A stretch of 64,000 nucleotides of DNA from Vulcanimicrobiota bacterium (lineage in GTDB: Bacteria > Vulcanimicrobiota > Vulcanimicrobiia > Vulcanimicrobiales > Vulcanimicrobiaceae): contig JASHOG010000018.1 in NCBI GenBank assembly GCA_030041225.1, forward strand, positions 1 through 64,000. The letters run 5' to 3'. Position 1 is the stretch's first letter; the number at the start of each line of letters is the position of its first letter. Positions 1-11,510 of the stretch are shown here, in pieces. The notes beneath the pieces are model-generated. The model was given only the letters and a program-made list of their open reading frames with translations, was not told the DNA's origin and ran no database searches. The position numbers were made by a program, and so were the translations under genes.

Positions 1-3
1 GGC

Positions 4-21
4 GCTCCGCTCGGGATGACA
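4..21. repeat. Dispersed repeat, partial copy A at window edge
   Basis: GCTCCGCTCGGGATGACA shared with the right end of copies C and D. Confidence 0.55.
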
Positions 22-77
22 GGGCGCCCCCGAGGCACAACGCCCGTCGGCCTCGAACGCAGGGGCTCGCCCTCTGC

Positions 78-161
78 GCGCAAGTGGCGGAATTGGTAGA
101 CGCACTAGCTTGAGGGGCTAGCGGCTGCAAAGCCGTGCAGGTTCGAGTCCTGTCTTGCGCA
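78..161 (+). tRNA. tRNA-Leu (anticodon GAG)
   Basis: Acceptor stem GCGCAAG (78-84) pairs with CTTGCGC (154-160); anticodon stem-loop CTAGC-TTGAGGG-GCTAG with GAG at 112-114; T-arm GGTTCGAGTCC; long variable arm typical of tRNA-Leu. Confidence 0.95.
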
Positions 162-222
162 TGAAACAATCGCGGGCCCCCCGCGTACCTGTCGAACGGA
201 AGGAGCTTAGGAGACCAGCCCC

Positions 223-3200
223 GTGTGGTTGACGAGATTTGCCCTCTCCCGCCCGACGGTCACGGCGATCATCTTCGTCGCACTCGCGGCGTTCGGTGTC
301 GTTTCCTTTTTGCTGATCGGACGCAGCTCTAACCCGCCGAACACGGATTTCCCTATCGTCGCCGTCTCCGCGACGTATCCCGGCGCCTCACCGCAAGACA
401 TGGAGCGCATGGTCATCAGGCCGATCGAGGACCAGATGAACGGGATCGAGCATCTGGACCAAGTCACTGCGACCGCGCAAGAAGGCACGGCCAACGTTAT
501 CGTGCAGTTCCAAGTCGGCACGAACCTCGATATCGCCGCCGTCGACGTGCAGCGCCGCGTCGATACCGCGCGCACATATATGCCGACGGACATGGATCCG
601 CCGACCGTTGACAAGGCGGGGCAGTCCGAGCCGCCGCTGCTCGATATTGCCGTCAACTCCAGGACGCTCACGCAGCCTCAGATTGCCGACCTTATCAACG
701 AGCAGATCTCGCCGATCGTCGAGCAAGATCCCGATGTGCAGTCGATCGACGTCTATGGTGCTGCAACCCGTGAGTTCCACGTCGAGCCCGACCCCACGAA
801 GCTCGACGGGACGGGCGCCACGCTTGAGGACGTGTTCAACGCTATTACCAACAATAACTTAGACGTGCCGGGCGGCATCCTGACGCAGCCGACGCGCGAG
901 GGGACGGTTGCGATCTACTCCTACGTCAGTCAGGCGAGAGACCTCCTCGCGATCCCGCTTTCACCGGTGACCGTGCTGCAGTATCCGGTCACCTCGCTGA
1001 AAGTGGGCGACGTCGCCAGTGCGTACGACAGCCACATCGAGATGCGTAGCATCTCGACGTACAACGGCGAGCCGCGCGTCTGGATGTCGATCAACCCGAC
1101 GCTCGACGCCGATCAAATCAAGGCGACGGCAAAGCTACGGGCGCTGCTGAAAACCATCGAAGCTCAGTTTCCGCAACTCCAGTTCAACGAGATCGACGCG
1201 CCCGGGGACTACACGTCGAAGATGCTCGTGGGCGTCGGACAGTCGCTGCTCGAAGGTATCGTGCTGACGGCAATCGTGATGCTGCTCTTCTTGCATGCAT
1301 GGCGAAACGCGGTCGTCGTCTTCCTCGCCATTCCGACGTCGATTCTTTCGACCTTCATTCTCATGAAGATATTCGGATTCCACATCGACTCGATGTCGAT
1401 GATGGGACTCGCGCTCATCATCGGAATTCTCGTCGACGACTCGATCGTCGTTCTGGAGAATATCACGCGTCACCGCGACATGGGCGAGGACGCGACGAGC
1501 GCGGCGGTCAACGGCCGTACCGAGATCGGCCCCGCAGCGATCGCAATCACGATGGTCGACGTGATCGTCTTCTTGCCGATCGCCTTCACGTCGGGAATCG
1601 TCGGCTCGTACTTGCACGAGTACGCCGTCGTCGTCGTCACGGCGACGCTGTTCTCGCTCTTCGTTTCGTTCACGCTGACGCCGCTGCTCGCCGCCAAGTG
1701 GAGCATCGTGAAGCGCTCCGAGGCGACGCCGCGCTGGCTGCTCGCCCTCGACAATCGCCGCATCGACGTCACGCTCTTGATTCTGTCGGCCGTCGTCTTC
1801 GCGATCGGAAAGCTTACGGGGTTCGTCCTGCTCAACGCGCTGGGAATCTTCATCGTAGCGCTGCTCCTGCTCAACGCGTTCGTGCACCGCTACGACGCTA
1901 TCGTGCGCACATACCACATGCGGCTGCTTCCGTTTGCACTACGCAACGGCGCGTTCGTCGTCTTCGTCTGCCTGGCACTCTTGTTGAACTCGTTCACGCT
2001 GCTGGCAGGGGGCGGCTGGGCGACGGTCACCGTTGACGTCATATTGCTCGCGCTCTGCGCCGTCGCACATGCCGTGGGATCGTGGTTGCGTACGAAGTAT
2101 CCGCAGCCGCACTTGGCGGCGTGGCAGCACGCGCCATTACGGTTCTTGCGTGGGTTGGGAACGTCACGCGGCGTCACGCTTGCGACCTTCGCGGTTCCGG
2201 TCGCATCGGCGCTGATCATGTTGCCGCTCGGTACCGTAAGCTTCGCTCCGTTCCCCTCGCAGCAGACCGGCGAGATCGACATGACCGTGACCTACCCATC
2301 AGGCACGCCGATCGCAACGACGAACCGATACGTCGTTCGGCTCGAAAACGCAATCATGCATCTGCCCGGCGTCAAGGACGCGAGTGCGACGACAGGCCGC
2401 AAGTCGGCGGGATGGAGCAGCTTCACCGGGGGTAACTACGCGCAGTTGAGCGCCGAGATGCAAGACGACCACATCAAAGATACCAACGCGACCATCGCGA
2501 AGATCCGGCAGCTCGCATACCTCGTGCCCGGCGGCGTGCTCTCCGTCGCGGGCGACAGCGGCAACGGCGGCACGGACTTGCAGTACTCAATCACCGGTCC
2601 CAATGACGCCATCGGCCCTGCCGCGGAGAAGATCGCAGCGTACATCCGTACGATTCCCGGAACGGTCAACGTGCAGACGAGCGCCGAGACCGGCGCGCCG
2701 CGTCTCGACGTGAACGTCGATCGGCAAAAGTGTGAGCTCCTCGGCATCAACCCGTCGGACGTCGGCCAAGTAGCTCGTATCGCAGTCGACGGCGCCGTCG
2801 CGACGCGCGTGCGCACGTCGTCCGGGTTGGTTGACGTGCGCGTGCAGTTTCCGGAAGCGGATCGCATGAGCGTCGCACAGCTCAAAAACGTGAAGGTACG
2901 AACGTACGATGGGTCGCTCGTACCGATCGGCGATGTCGCGAGTTTCGTCTGGACGACGGCACCGACGAAGATCGAGCGCCTTGACCGGCAGCGCGTCGTC
3001 AACGTCTATGCCGACCTTCTTCCCGGTTACTCGCTCGGTCAGATCGAAGGGCCGTTGCAGCAGAAGCTCGCAGAGCCGGGCTTCCTTCCCGCGGGAGTCT
3101 CTCTCGTCTCGCAGGGCAACTCGCAGCTGATGAGCGAGGCGTTTTTTAACTTGGCAATCGCGCTCGTCGCCTCGTTCGCGCTCGTGTACGTCCTGATGGT

Positions 3201-3708
3201 GATCCTCTACGGCTCTTTCCTCGAACCGCTCATTGTCATGTGCTCGGTGCCGCTTGCGATCATCGGCGCACTCATGTTCCTCGCGCTGATGGCACGCCTG
3301 GAGCCGCAACAGGGTCAATCGCTCAACATCGTTTCGGTGCTCGGCGTGATCATGCTCTTCGGGCTGGTCGCAAAGAACGGCATCCTGCTCGTCGATTATT
3401 CGAACACGATGCGTAAACGTGGGTTGCGCGTGCACGACGCGGTGCTCCAGGCGGCGTCGGTTCGCTTCCGGCCGATCATCATGACGACGGCCGCGATGAT
3501 CTTCGGCATGCTTCCGCTCGCGCTTGGCTACGCGGAGGGCGGTGAGTGGCGCCAGGCGATCGGAACGGTCATCATCGGTGGATTGCTCAGCAGCCTGATC
3601 CTCACGCTCTTCCTCATTCCGATGATCTACAACACGTGGATGGGGGCGCTCGAGCGACGCGCCGACCGTCACGCGCTTCAGGTGGAGCTCGCGCCGGTAC
3701 CGAGCTAG
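223..3708 (+). CDS. Efflux RND transporter permease subunit (AcrB/HAE1 family) with enlarged central region
   Basis: 1161 aa; RND motifs such as GILVDDSIVVLENI and LFGLVAKNGILLVDY; GTG start. Confidence 0.95.
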   Translation: MWLTRFALSRPTVTAIIFVALAAFGVVSFLLIGRSSNPPNTDFPIVAVSATYPGASPQDMERMVIRPIEDQMNGIEHLDQVTATAQEGTANVIVQFQVGTNLDIAAVDVQRRVDTARTYMPTDMDPPTVDKAGQSEPPLLDIAVNSRTLTQPQIADLINEQISPIVEQDPDVQSIDVYGAATREFHVEPDPTKLDGTGATLEDVFNAITNNNLDVPGGILTQPTREGTVAIYSYVSQARDLLAIPLSPVTVLQYPVTSLKVGDVASAYDSHIEMRSISTYNGEPRVWMSINPTLDADQIKATAKLRALLKTIEAQFPQLQFNEIDAPGDYTSKMLVGVGQSLLEGIVLTAIVMLLFLHAWRNAVVVFLAIPTSILSTFILMKIFGFHIDSMSMMGLALIIGILVDDSIVVLENITRHRDMGEDATSAAVNGRTEIGPAAIAITMVDVIVFLPIAFTSGIVGSYLHEYAVVVVTATLFSLFVSFTLTPLLAAKWSIVKRSEATPRWLLALDNRRIDVTLLILSAVVFAIGKLTGFVLLNALGIFIVALLLLNAFVHRYDAIVRTYHMRLLPFALRNGAFVVFVCLALLLNSFTLLAGGGWATVTVDVILLALCAVAHAVGSWLRTKYPQPHLAAWQHAPLRFLRGLGTSRGVTLATFAVPVASALIMLPLGTVSFAPFPSQQTGEIDMTVTYPSGTPIATTNRYVVRLENAIMHLPGVKDASATTGRKSAGWSSFTGGNYAQLSAEMQDDHIKDTNATIAKIRQLAYLVPGGVLSVAGDSGNGGTDLQYSITGPNDAIGPAAEKIAAYIRTIPGTVNVQTSAETGAPRLDVNVDRQKCELLGINPSDVGQVARIAVDGAVATRVRTSSGLVDVRVQFPEADRMSVAQLKNVKVRTYDGSLVPIGDVASFVWTTAPTKIERLDRQRVVNVYADLLPGYSLGQIEGPLQQKLAEPGFLPAGVSLVSQGNSQLMSEAFFNLAIALVASFALVYVLMVILYGSFLEPLIVMCSVPLAIIGALMFLALMARLEPQQGQSLNIVSVLGVIMLFGLVAKNGILLVDYSNTMRKRGLRVHDAVLQAASVRFRPIIMTTAAMIFGMLPLALGYAEGGEWRQAIGTVIIGGLLSSLILTLFLIPMIYNTWMGALERRADRHALQVELAPVPS

Positions 3709-3757
3709 GGCTCGCATCAATCTGCCGTCTGATTGACCCTTCGCCCCTAGGGGAAGA

Positions 3758-4564
3758 ATGCGGTCGATGAAACGACGAAACGTTCTTTTTACACTGCTCT
3801 CGTTCGCCGGCATGAGCGTCGTCGCGTTGACGACCGCGATTGCACAGCAGCCGCCGATAACGGTGCTCGTCGACGGATCGCCGATGAACTTCCCCGATCA
3901 GCCTCCGATCGATCGCGCTGGGCGTCTCTACGTTCCGATCCGCGCGATCTTCGAGCGCCTCGGCGCAACCGTTGTCTACAGCAACGGCACGATCAACGCA
4001 ACGAAAGGCCGACGCACGATTCAGCTGCAGATCGGCTCTCCCTCCGCTACCGTCGACGGCCAAACCGTTCAGCTCGACTCTCCGCCCTTCGTGATCGGCG
4101 CGCGCACCCTCGTGCCGTTGCGTTTCGTCTCTCAGGGACTCGGGGCGCACGTCTCGTGGAACCAAGACCGTAGGACCGCGTACATCGTCACGAGCGGGAT
4201 AGGCGGTATGCCTGGGCCGGGTGCGATGTCGCCGCCGTATCAGCCGGGCACCTCGATGCAGCAGCCGGGTCCGGCGTGGGCAGATGCCGGACATCCGCTC
4301 CTCCATCGTCCCTTCCCGTGGGGTGACGTCTCCCAGCAATTTCCGCTCGTGAACGCCTCGTTCAGACATCCGCTGCGCCCGGAAAGCGTCCGTATCACGC
4401 TCGACGGACGCAACGTGACGGAGATCGCGAAGGTCACGGCGATGGGCTTCGAGTTCACGCCCGCCTACCGTCTCCACGTCGGCACACACGAGATCCGCGT
4501 GAGCGGCGTCACGCAGGACGGGGCCCTCATCTCGGACGCCTGGAGCTTCACGGTCACCCCGTAG
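3758..4564 (+). CDS. Copper amine oxidase N-terminal (stalk) domain protein, secreted
   Basis: Signal-peptide-like N-terminus; VLVDGSPMNF...LYVPIRAIFERLGATV...ARTLVPLRFVSQGLGAHVSW. Confidence 0.85.
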   Translation: MRSMKRRNVLFTLLSFAGMSVVALTTAIAQQPPITVLVDGSPMNFPDQPPIDRAGRLYVPIRAIFERLGATVVYSNGTINATKGRRTIQLQIGSPSATVDGQTVQLDSPPFVIGARTLVPLRFVSQGLGAHVSWNQDRRTAYIVTSGIGGMPGPGAMSPPYQPGTSMQQPGPAWADAGHPLLHRPFPWGDVSQQFPLVNASFRHPLRPESVRITLDGRNVTEIAKVTAMGFEFTPAYRLHVGTHEIRVSGVTQDGALISDAWSFTVTP

Positions 4565-4578
4565 CGAATGACCGGCTC

Positions 4579-5337
4579 GTGCGTTCGCGCAGAGCCTTGG
4601 TCACCGGAGCCGCAGCCGGACTCGCTGCGGGAATTGCGCAGGCGATCGCTCGTGACGAGTTCGCTCACGTGGCGATCACCTTTCGGTCGACATCGCCCGA
4701 TGCGACGCTCACCGCAATTCGGGCTGCGGGTGCGCAGGCGAGTGCGCATCGCGTCGACTTTTGCGAGCCGGAGGGCGAGATCGCCCGCGCGCTCGATGAG
4801 ATCGTTGCGACCGCGGGCCCATTCGACACGCTCGTGCACGCGGTCGGACCGATAACCGTGAAACGCTTCGCGAAGCTGAGCGCCGCCCAGTCGCGCGAGA
4901 TGATCGCGGGAAATCTCGAGAGCGCAGTGCTCGTCGCGCGAGCCGTACTTCCTGCGATGCGCGAGCGGCGCTTCGGGCGGATGATCTTTTTCGGCGCAAA
5001 CGGCTCGAGCGAGACGCGACCCGACGTCGGCCTCTCGCTCTACGGAGCGGTCAAGAGCGGCGTTACGGCGTTTGCTCGGACGCTTGCCCTCGAAGAAGCG
5101 TCTTCGGGCATCACCGTGAACGTCATCGAGCCGGGAGACATTCGCGACAAGCGCATCACGCGCGAAGAGGCTCGCCAAGGCAAAGCCCGCAATCCGCGCG
5201 GGCGCCCCGGCTCGTTCGAAGACGTGGCCGATGTCGTCCGCTTTCTCATTGCCGAGGAGCGTGATTTTGTCACAGGCGCGGTCATCGGCATCACGGGAGG
5301 GTTGTTGGCGGCGGACGAGCGAAACGCTCGTTTTTGA
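4579..5337 (+). CDS. SDR family oxidoreductase
   Basis: N-terminal ALVTGAAAGLAAGIA, YGAVKSG catalytic motif, C-terminal FVTGAVIGITGG. Confidence 0.9.
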   Translation: MRSRRALVTGAAAGLAAGIAQAIARDEFAHVAITFRSTSPDATLTAIRAAGAQASAHRVDFCEPEGEIARALDEIVATAGPFDTLVHAVGPITVKRFAKLSAAQSREMIAGNLESAVLVARAVLPAMRERRFGRMIFFGANGSSETRPDVGLSLYGAVKSGVTAFARTLALEEASSGITVNVIEPGDIRDKRITREEARQGKARNPRGRPGSFEDVADVVRFLIAEERDFVTGAVIGITGGLLAADERNARF

Positions 5338-7886
5338 TGACCCCTTCGGAGCAACGGCGGGCGTTTGCATTGCCGGGTGCCGGTCCTCGGTACGGCCCGG
5401 ACAAGATCGTCGACGTCAAGCACATCGACCTCCATCTCGTTCCCGACATCGAGGCCGCGACGCTCGAAGGCCGCTGTACGACAACCGTGCGCGCGCTCGA
5501 CGAAACAGTCGAACAACTGGTTCTCGACGCGGTAGATCTCGAGATCCGCGAGGTTACACGCGATGGGCGCCCGCAAGCGTGGTCGCGGCGCAACGAGCAT
5601 CTGGAGATTCGCCTCGAGCCTACGCTTCGAGCGGGCGAGGAGACCTCGTTCACGGTCGTCTACCGCGTCGATCACCCGCGCCACGGGCTGTTCTTCATTC
5701 GCTCGACGCCGCTGGTTCCTCGAACGGCTCACCTCTGGACGCAGTGTCAAGACGAATATGCCCGATACTGGTTCCCCTGCTTCGACTACCCGCACGAGAA
5801 GCAGACGACCTCAGCGACGATCGTCGTTCCGAGAGGACAGTTTGCGTTGTCAAACGGCGAGTTGGTCGAGCGGCGCGATGAGCACGACCGTACGATCTTT
5901 CGCTACCGGCAGGACGTTCCCCATAGTACGTACCTCGTGACGCTCGTGGCCGGTCCCTTCGTCGAGATCTCGCAGGGGACTGCGGGAAAGCGTGACGTGC
6001 CCGTCTTTGCGTTCGTCCTTCCCGAGCGCAAGGCCGACGCGCAACGGTCGTTCGGAAACACGCCCCGCATGATCGAGTTTTTCGAGAGCTGCATCGGAAC
6101 GCCGTATCCGTACGCGCGCTACTCGCAGATCGCCGTCAGCGACTTCATCTTTGGCGGCATGGAGAACACGTCTGCGACCACGCAGACGGACCGCACGCTG
6201 CACGACGAGACCGCGCACCTCGATTTCTCGAGCGACCCGCTCGTGGCGCACGAGCTCGCGCACCAGTGGTTCGGGGATCTGCTCACATGCCGCGACTGGT
6301 CGCAGGCGTGGCTGAACGAAGGGTTTGCCACGTACTTCGAATGTCTCTGGCGCGAAGAGGATCTCGGTTGGGACGAGTACGTGTACGACGTTTTCACGTC
6401 ACTCGAGCGATATCTCGAAGAGGATCGATACCGCTATCGCCGTCCGATCGTGTACAATCGTTACCGAGATCCGATCGAGCTTTTCGATCGTCACCTGTAT
6501 CAGAAGGGCGGTGCGGTGCTACACATGTTGCGCGGCGAGCTCGGTAACGCCCGCTTCTTTCGCTCGATCGCGCGCTACGTTGCGCAGAACGCGCAGCGCA
6601 ACGTCGAGACGATCGACCTCATCCGCGCGATCGAAGAGGCGACCGGGAGAAACATGCGCGGCTTCTTCGACCAGTGGGTCTTCGGCTCGGGGCATCCGGA
6701 GGTGGAGTATCACGTCGCATGGGACGAGAGTCGTAAGGTCGCGACGGTAACGATCGATCAGACGCAATGTGTCGATGGCGAGCATCCGGCGAGCATCTTC
6801 GACATCGAGGTCGGATTCTTGGACGAGGTGCCCGAGCGGGCGATGCGCGATCGCCGTGAACCGTTGCCGAACGAGCGACGCGTGAAGGTGCACGTGGAGC
6901 GCGCCCACGAGACGATCGCGATCGCGCTCGACCGTGAGCCGAAGCTCGTCCGCATCGATCCGGGTGCCTACCTCGTCGGAAACGTCACCTACCGGCTTGG
7001 AGCGGATCTTGCGGCGGCGGCTCTTCGAGGCGATCCCGATATCGTCGCCAGAATACGCGCGGCGCGTGAGCTCGCAAAGGAAGGTTCGCGTCAGGCGCGT
7101 GAAGCGCTTGCGGACTCGTTTAGGCATGAGCCGTTTTGGGGCGTCTTGGATCCGGCGGCGCGTGCGTTGGGGGAGACACGCGCTCCGTGGGCCCGCGATA
7201 TCTTGTTGGATTCGGTGATGCACGAGCACCCGAAGGTTCGGCGGGCGGTTGCCTCTGCGCTCGGCGCGTTCCGTGAAGAGCGCACGGCGGACGCGCTGCT
7301 CGAGCGCGTCGAGAACGACCCATCGTACTTCGTGCGTGCAGCGGCGTGCACGTCGCTCGGAAAGACGCGCGATCCGCGTGCCCTCGATGTTCTCGTAACC
7401 GTTCTCGCGCGCTCGACGTGGAACGGCGTCGTCGAGGCGGGAGCGGTACAGGGGCTTGCCGAGCTCGCGGACCCGCGAGCGGTCGCACCGATCATCTCAG
7501 CTGCGTCGCCGGAACGCGACGAAGGGCTTCGCTCCGCGGCCGCTTCGGCGATAGCGCGCGCCGCCCAGCTGCTCGAACACGAGCGGGCACCGCTCTTCGA
7601 CGCGCTCGACCGGCTTCTCGACGACCCGTTACCGCTCGTTTCGCTCATTGCAATCGACTCGGCTGCCGCGACCGAAGATCCGCGCTTTCTCTCGAGCCTT
7701 GAACGCCTCGCCCAGAGCGCCGCCGACGGAAGGACGCGGCGTCACGCCGCGGAGGCCGCGTTGCGGCTTCGAGAAGCGCGCAGCGTTCCATCGGCGGTAA
7801 TCTCGTTGCGTTCGGATGTAGACGATCTCCGTGAACAGCAGCAAAGACTTCGGGAATCGCTCGAGGCGCTTGCGCCGCGCGCGTAA
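5334..7886 (+). CDS. M1 family aminopeptidase with C-terminal HEAT-repeat region
   Basis: GGMENTSATT and HELAHQWFGDLLTCRDWSQAWLNEGFATYFE; alpha-helical HEAT-like repeats after about aa 560. Confidence 0.92.
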   Translation: MMTPSEQRRAFALPGAGPRYGPDKIVDVKHIDLHLVPDIEAATLEGRCTTTVRALDETVEQLVLDAVDLEIREVTRDGRPQAWSRRNEHLEIRLEPTLRAGEETSFTVVYRVDHPRHGLFFIRSTPLVPRTAHLWTQCQDEYARYWFPCFDYPHEKQTTSATIVVPRGQFALSNGELVERRDEHDRTIFRYRQDVPHSTYLVTLVAGPFVEISQGTAGKRDVPVFAFVLPERKADAQRSFGNTPRMIEFFESCIGTPYPYARYSQIAVSDFIFGGMENTSATTQTDRTLHDETAHLDFSSDPLVAHELAHQWFGDLLTCRDWSQAWLNEGFATYFECLWREEDLGWDEYVYDVFTSLERYLEEDRYRYRRPIVYNRYRDPIELFDRHLYQKGGAVLHMLRGELGNARFFRSIARYVAQNAQRNVETIDLIRAIEEATGRNMRGFFDQWVFGSGHPEVEYHVAWDESRKVATVTIDQTQCVDGEHPASIFDIEVGFLDEVPERAMRDRREPLPNERRVKVHVERAHETIAIALDREPKLVRIDPGAYLVGNVTYRLGADLAAAALRGDPDIVARIRAARELAKEGSRQAREALADSFRHEPFWGVLDPAARALGETRAPWARDILLDSVMHEHPKVRRAVASALGAFREERTADALLERVENDPSYFVRAAACTSLGKTRDPRALDVLVTVLARSTWNGVVEAGAVQGLAELADPRAVAPIISAASPERDEGLRSAAASAIARAAQLLEHERAPLFDALDRLLDDPLPLVSLIAIDSAAATEDPRFLSSLERLAQSAADGRTRRHAAEAALRLREARSVPSAVISLRSDVDDLREQQQRLRESLEALAPRA

Positions 7887-9378
7887 GCGCGCTCGCCTCG
7901 CCTTTGCGGCTCTGATCCTCATCGCAGTCTGCTGGGGCGCGTTCGCGCTGCTCCGCACTCGATGGCAACCACCTTCCACGCCGGTCGCGGTCGCGTCCGC
8001 GTCGCCGACGGCTGCGCCGACGCCGGTGCCGCAACCGTGGACGAACGCGCAGATCGCGCAGCTACGGTCGCACCTGGAAACCGACTTCGCGCCCGCTCTC
8101 GCCGGTGCATCGCATTGGTCGCTCTGCGTCATGGATGCGCGAGGGCATCTCCTCTACGTCGTCAACGCTCGCAACGGCGTCGAGGCGGCCTCGGTAGGCA
8201 AGCTCGTGATCGCGTCGGCGGCGCTCGATCTCCTTGGCGCCAACTACCGCTATCACACCGTTCTCGCGGCCGCGACGGCGCCACAGGGCGGAACACTCGA
8301 CGGCGACCTGTGGCTTATCGGCTCAGGCGATCCGTCGTTGCGCAGCACCGATCTTGCGGCGGGAGCGCGCCAACTCCATCGTGGCGGACTGCAGCGAATC
8401 ACCGGCGGGGTCATGGTGGACGCCTCCGCCTTTCGCGGACCGGAGATCAATCCGCTCTGGAACCCCGACGATGCAAACGAAGATTTTCAGGCTCCTATAA
8501 GCGCGATCTCGCTCGATGAAGATACGATCGAGTTCGACGTGCGCGCGACGACGCCGGGTGCACCGGCGCTCGTGCACGAGAACCCGTGGAGCGGCGCGCT
8601 GAGCGCGAGCGGCGACGTCACGACCGTTGCTGAGGACGACGACCCGGACGTCATCGTTGCGGCCCTTGGGACGCCGAATCACTTTGCGCTCTCGGGCTCG
8701 ATTCCGGAGAGCGACATCGAGCAGACATGGGTTCCGGTGCACGGCATCCCGCGCTACGCCGGCGCGGTGCTGACGCAACTCCTTCGCGAGCACGGGATCG
8801 CGCCGGCGCACTCACCCGGTGTAGGAGTCGCTCCCGCCTCGCGCGTCATCGTCTGGGATCATCCTTCGGCCTCATTGCAGGCACTCGAGCGTCACATGCT
8901 CTATCTCTCCGACAATCACTTTGCAGATCAGTTGCTGCGAACGCTGGGCCTCGTCGTCGACGGTGTCGGCGACGACGCGCACGGGCTCGCGGCCGAGCGT
9001 GCCGATTTGCGCCGCCGCGGAATCCCGGCCGACGGGATGCACCTCGTCGATGGAAGCGGCCTCGCACACTCCAATCGGCTCTCCTCCCTCACCATCGCCT
9101 CGATTCTCGTCGACGCTCTCTCCAACGGGAATGAGCGCGGTTTCTTCGATCTCCTCCCTCAGGGCGGCCGCAGCGGAACCCTGAAGGGCTATCACTTCAC
9201 CTCTGCGCTAGGGCGCGTGAGGGCAAAGACCGGCCACCTTGCCGGAGTTTCCGCCCTTGCCGGATATGTCGTATCGCGCAAGCATGGTATCGTGGCATTT
9301 GCATTCATGATCGACGGCTCGCCCGGCGATCCGGACGATGCCATGGTAAGCGCCGTCGACGGCATTTCAGACTTTTAG
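7831..9378 (+). CDS. dacB: D-alanyl-D-alanine carboxypeptidase/endopeptidase (PBP4, S13)
   Basis: N-terminal TM; SVGK (SxxK), SDN and KTG motifs; overlaps preceding gene by 56 nt. Confidence 0.9.
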   Translation: MNSSKDFGNRSRRLRRARKRARLAFAALILIAVCWGAFALLRTRWQPPSTPVAVASASPTAAPTPVPQPWTNAQIAQLRSHLETDFAPALAGASHWSLCVMDARGHLLYVVNARNGVEAASVGKLVIASAALDLLGANYRYHTVLAAATAPQGGTLDGDLWLIGSGDPSLRSTDLAAGARQLHRGGLQRITGGVMVDASAFRGPEINPLWNPDDANEDFQAPISAISLDEDTIEFDVRATTPGAPALVHENPWSGALSASGDVTTVAEDDDPDVIVAALGTPNHFALSGSIPESDIEQTWVPVHGIPRYAGAVLTQLLREHGIAPAHSPGVGVAPASRVIVWDHPSASLQALERHMLYLSDNHFADQLLRTLGLVVDGVGDDAHGLAAERADLRRRGIPADGMHLVDGSGLAHSNRLSSLTIASILVDALSNGNERGFFDLLPQGGRSGTLKGYHFTSALGRVRAKTGHLAGVSALAGYVVSRKHGIVAFAFMIDGSPGDPDDAMVSAVDGISDF

Positions 9379-9384
9379 GAAAAC

Positions 9385-10839
<1,455 letters not shown>

Positions 10840-11510
10840 CGAGGAGGTAGCGCGGCTGGAGCGCGTCGTCCTCGAACGCGCAGGCTACGACGTTCGTCAT
10901 GCGCCTACGGGCGCCGAAGGGCTCGAACTCGCCGAATCGTTTCGCCCCGACGTCGTCATCCTCGACGTTGGCCTCCCCGACATCTCCGGGCTCGACGTCT
11001 GCACGACGCTCTCGAACTCGAACAACGCCTTCGTCCTGATGGTGAGCGGGCATTCGCGCGAGCAGGACATCTTGCTCGGCCTCGGGCTCGGCGCCGACGA
11101 TTACATCACCAAGCCGTTCTCCGGCAATGAGCTCGTTGCACGGGTCGCCTCCTTCTTGCGCCGCCGCGAGCGCTTGCTGAACCGGCGGGACGGCGAAGCA
11201 AGCCTCGGGCTCGGCGATGCACAGCTCGACCGCAACTTTCACACGCTCGTTCGCAATGGGAACAGCGTAACGCTCACTGCGCTCGAGTTCCGCCTCCTGT
11301 GGTTCCTCGGTGAGGCCGAAGGAAGACTCCTGACGCGCGCTCAAATTCTCGAACACGTTTGGAATGACACATCCGGTGTTCCGACGCGTGTCGTCGACGT
11401 GCACGTTGCGGCGCTGCGCAAGAAGATTGCGGAGGTCGGTGCACCGCTCGAGCTTTCGAGCGTGCGCGGCATCGGATACCGCCTAGACAAGCAATGAACG
11501 AACGAGGACC

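Noticed and set aside
1135-3813. Long minus-strand ORFs antisense to the RND gene (260 and 408 aa)
   Set aside because: R/D/H-rich antisense shadow ORFs of a high-GC gene; no recognisable domains
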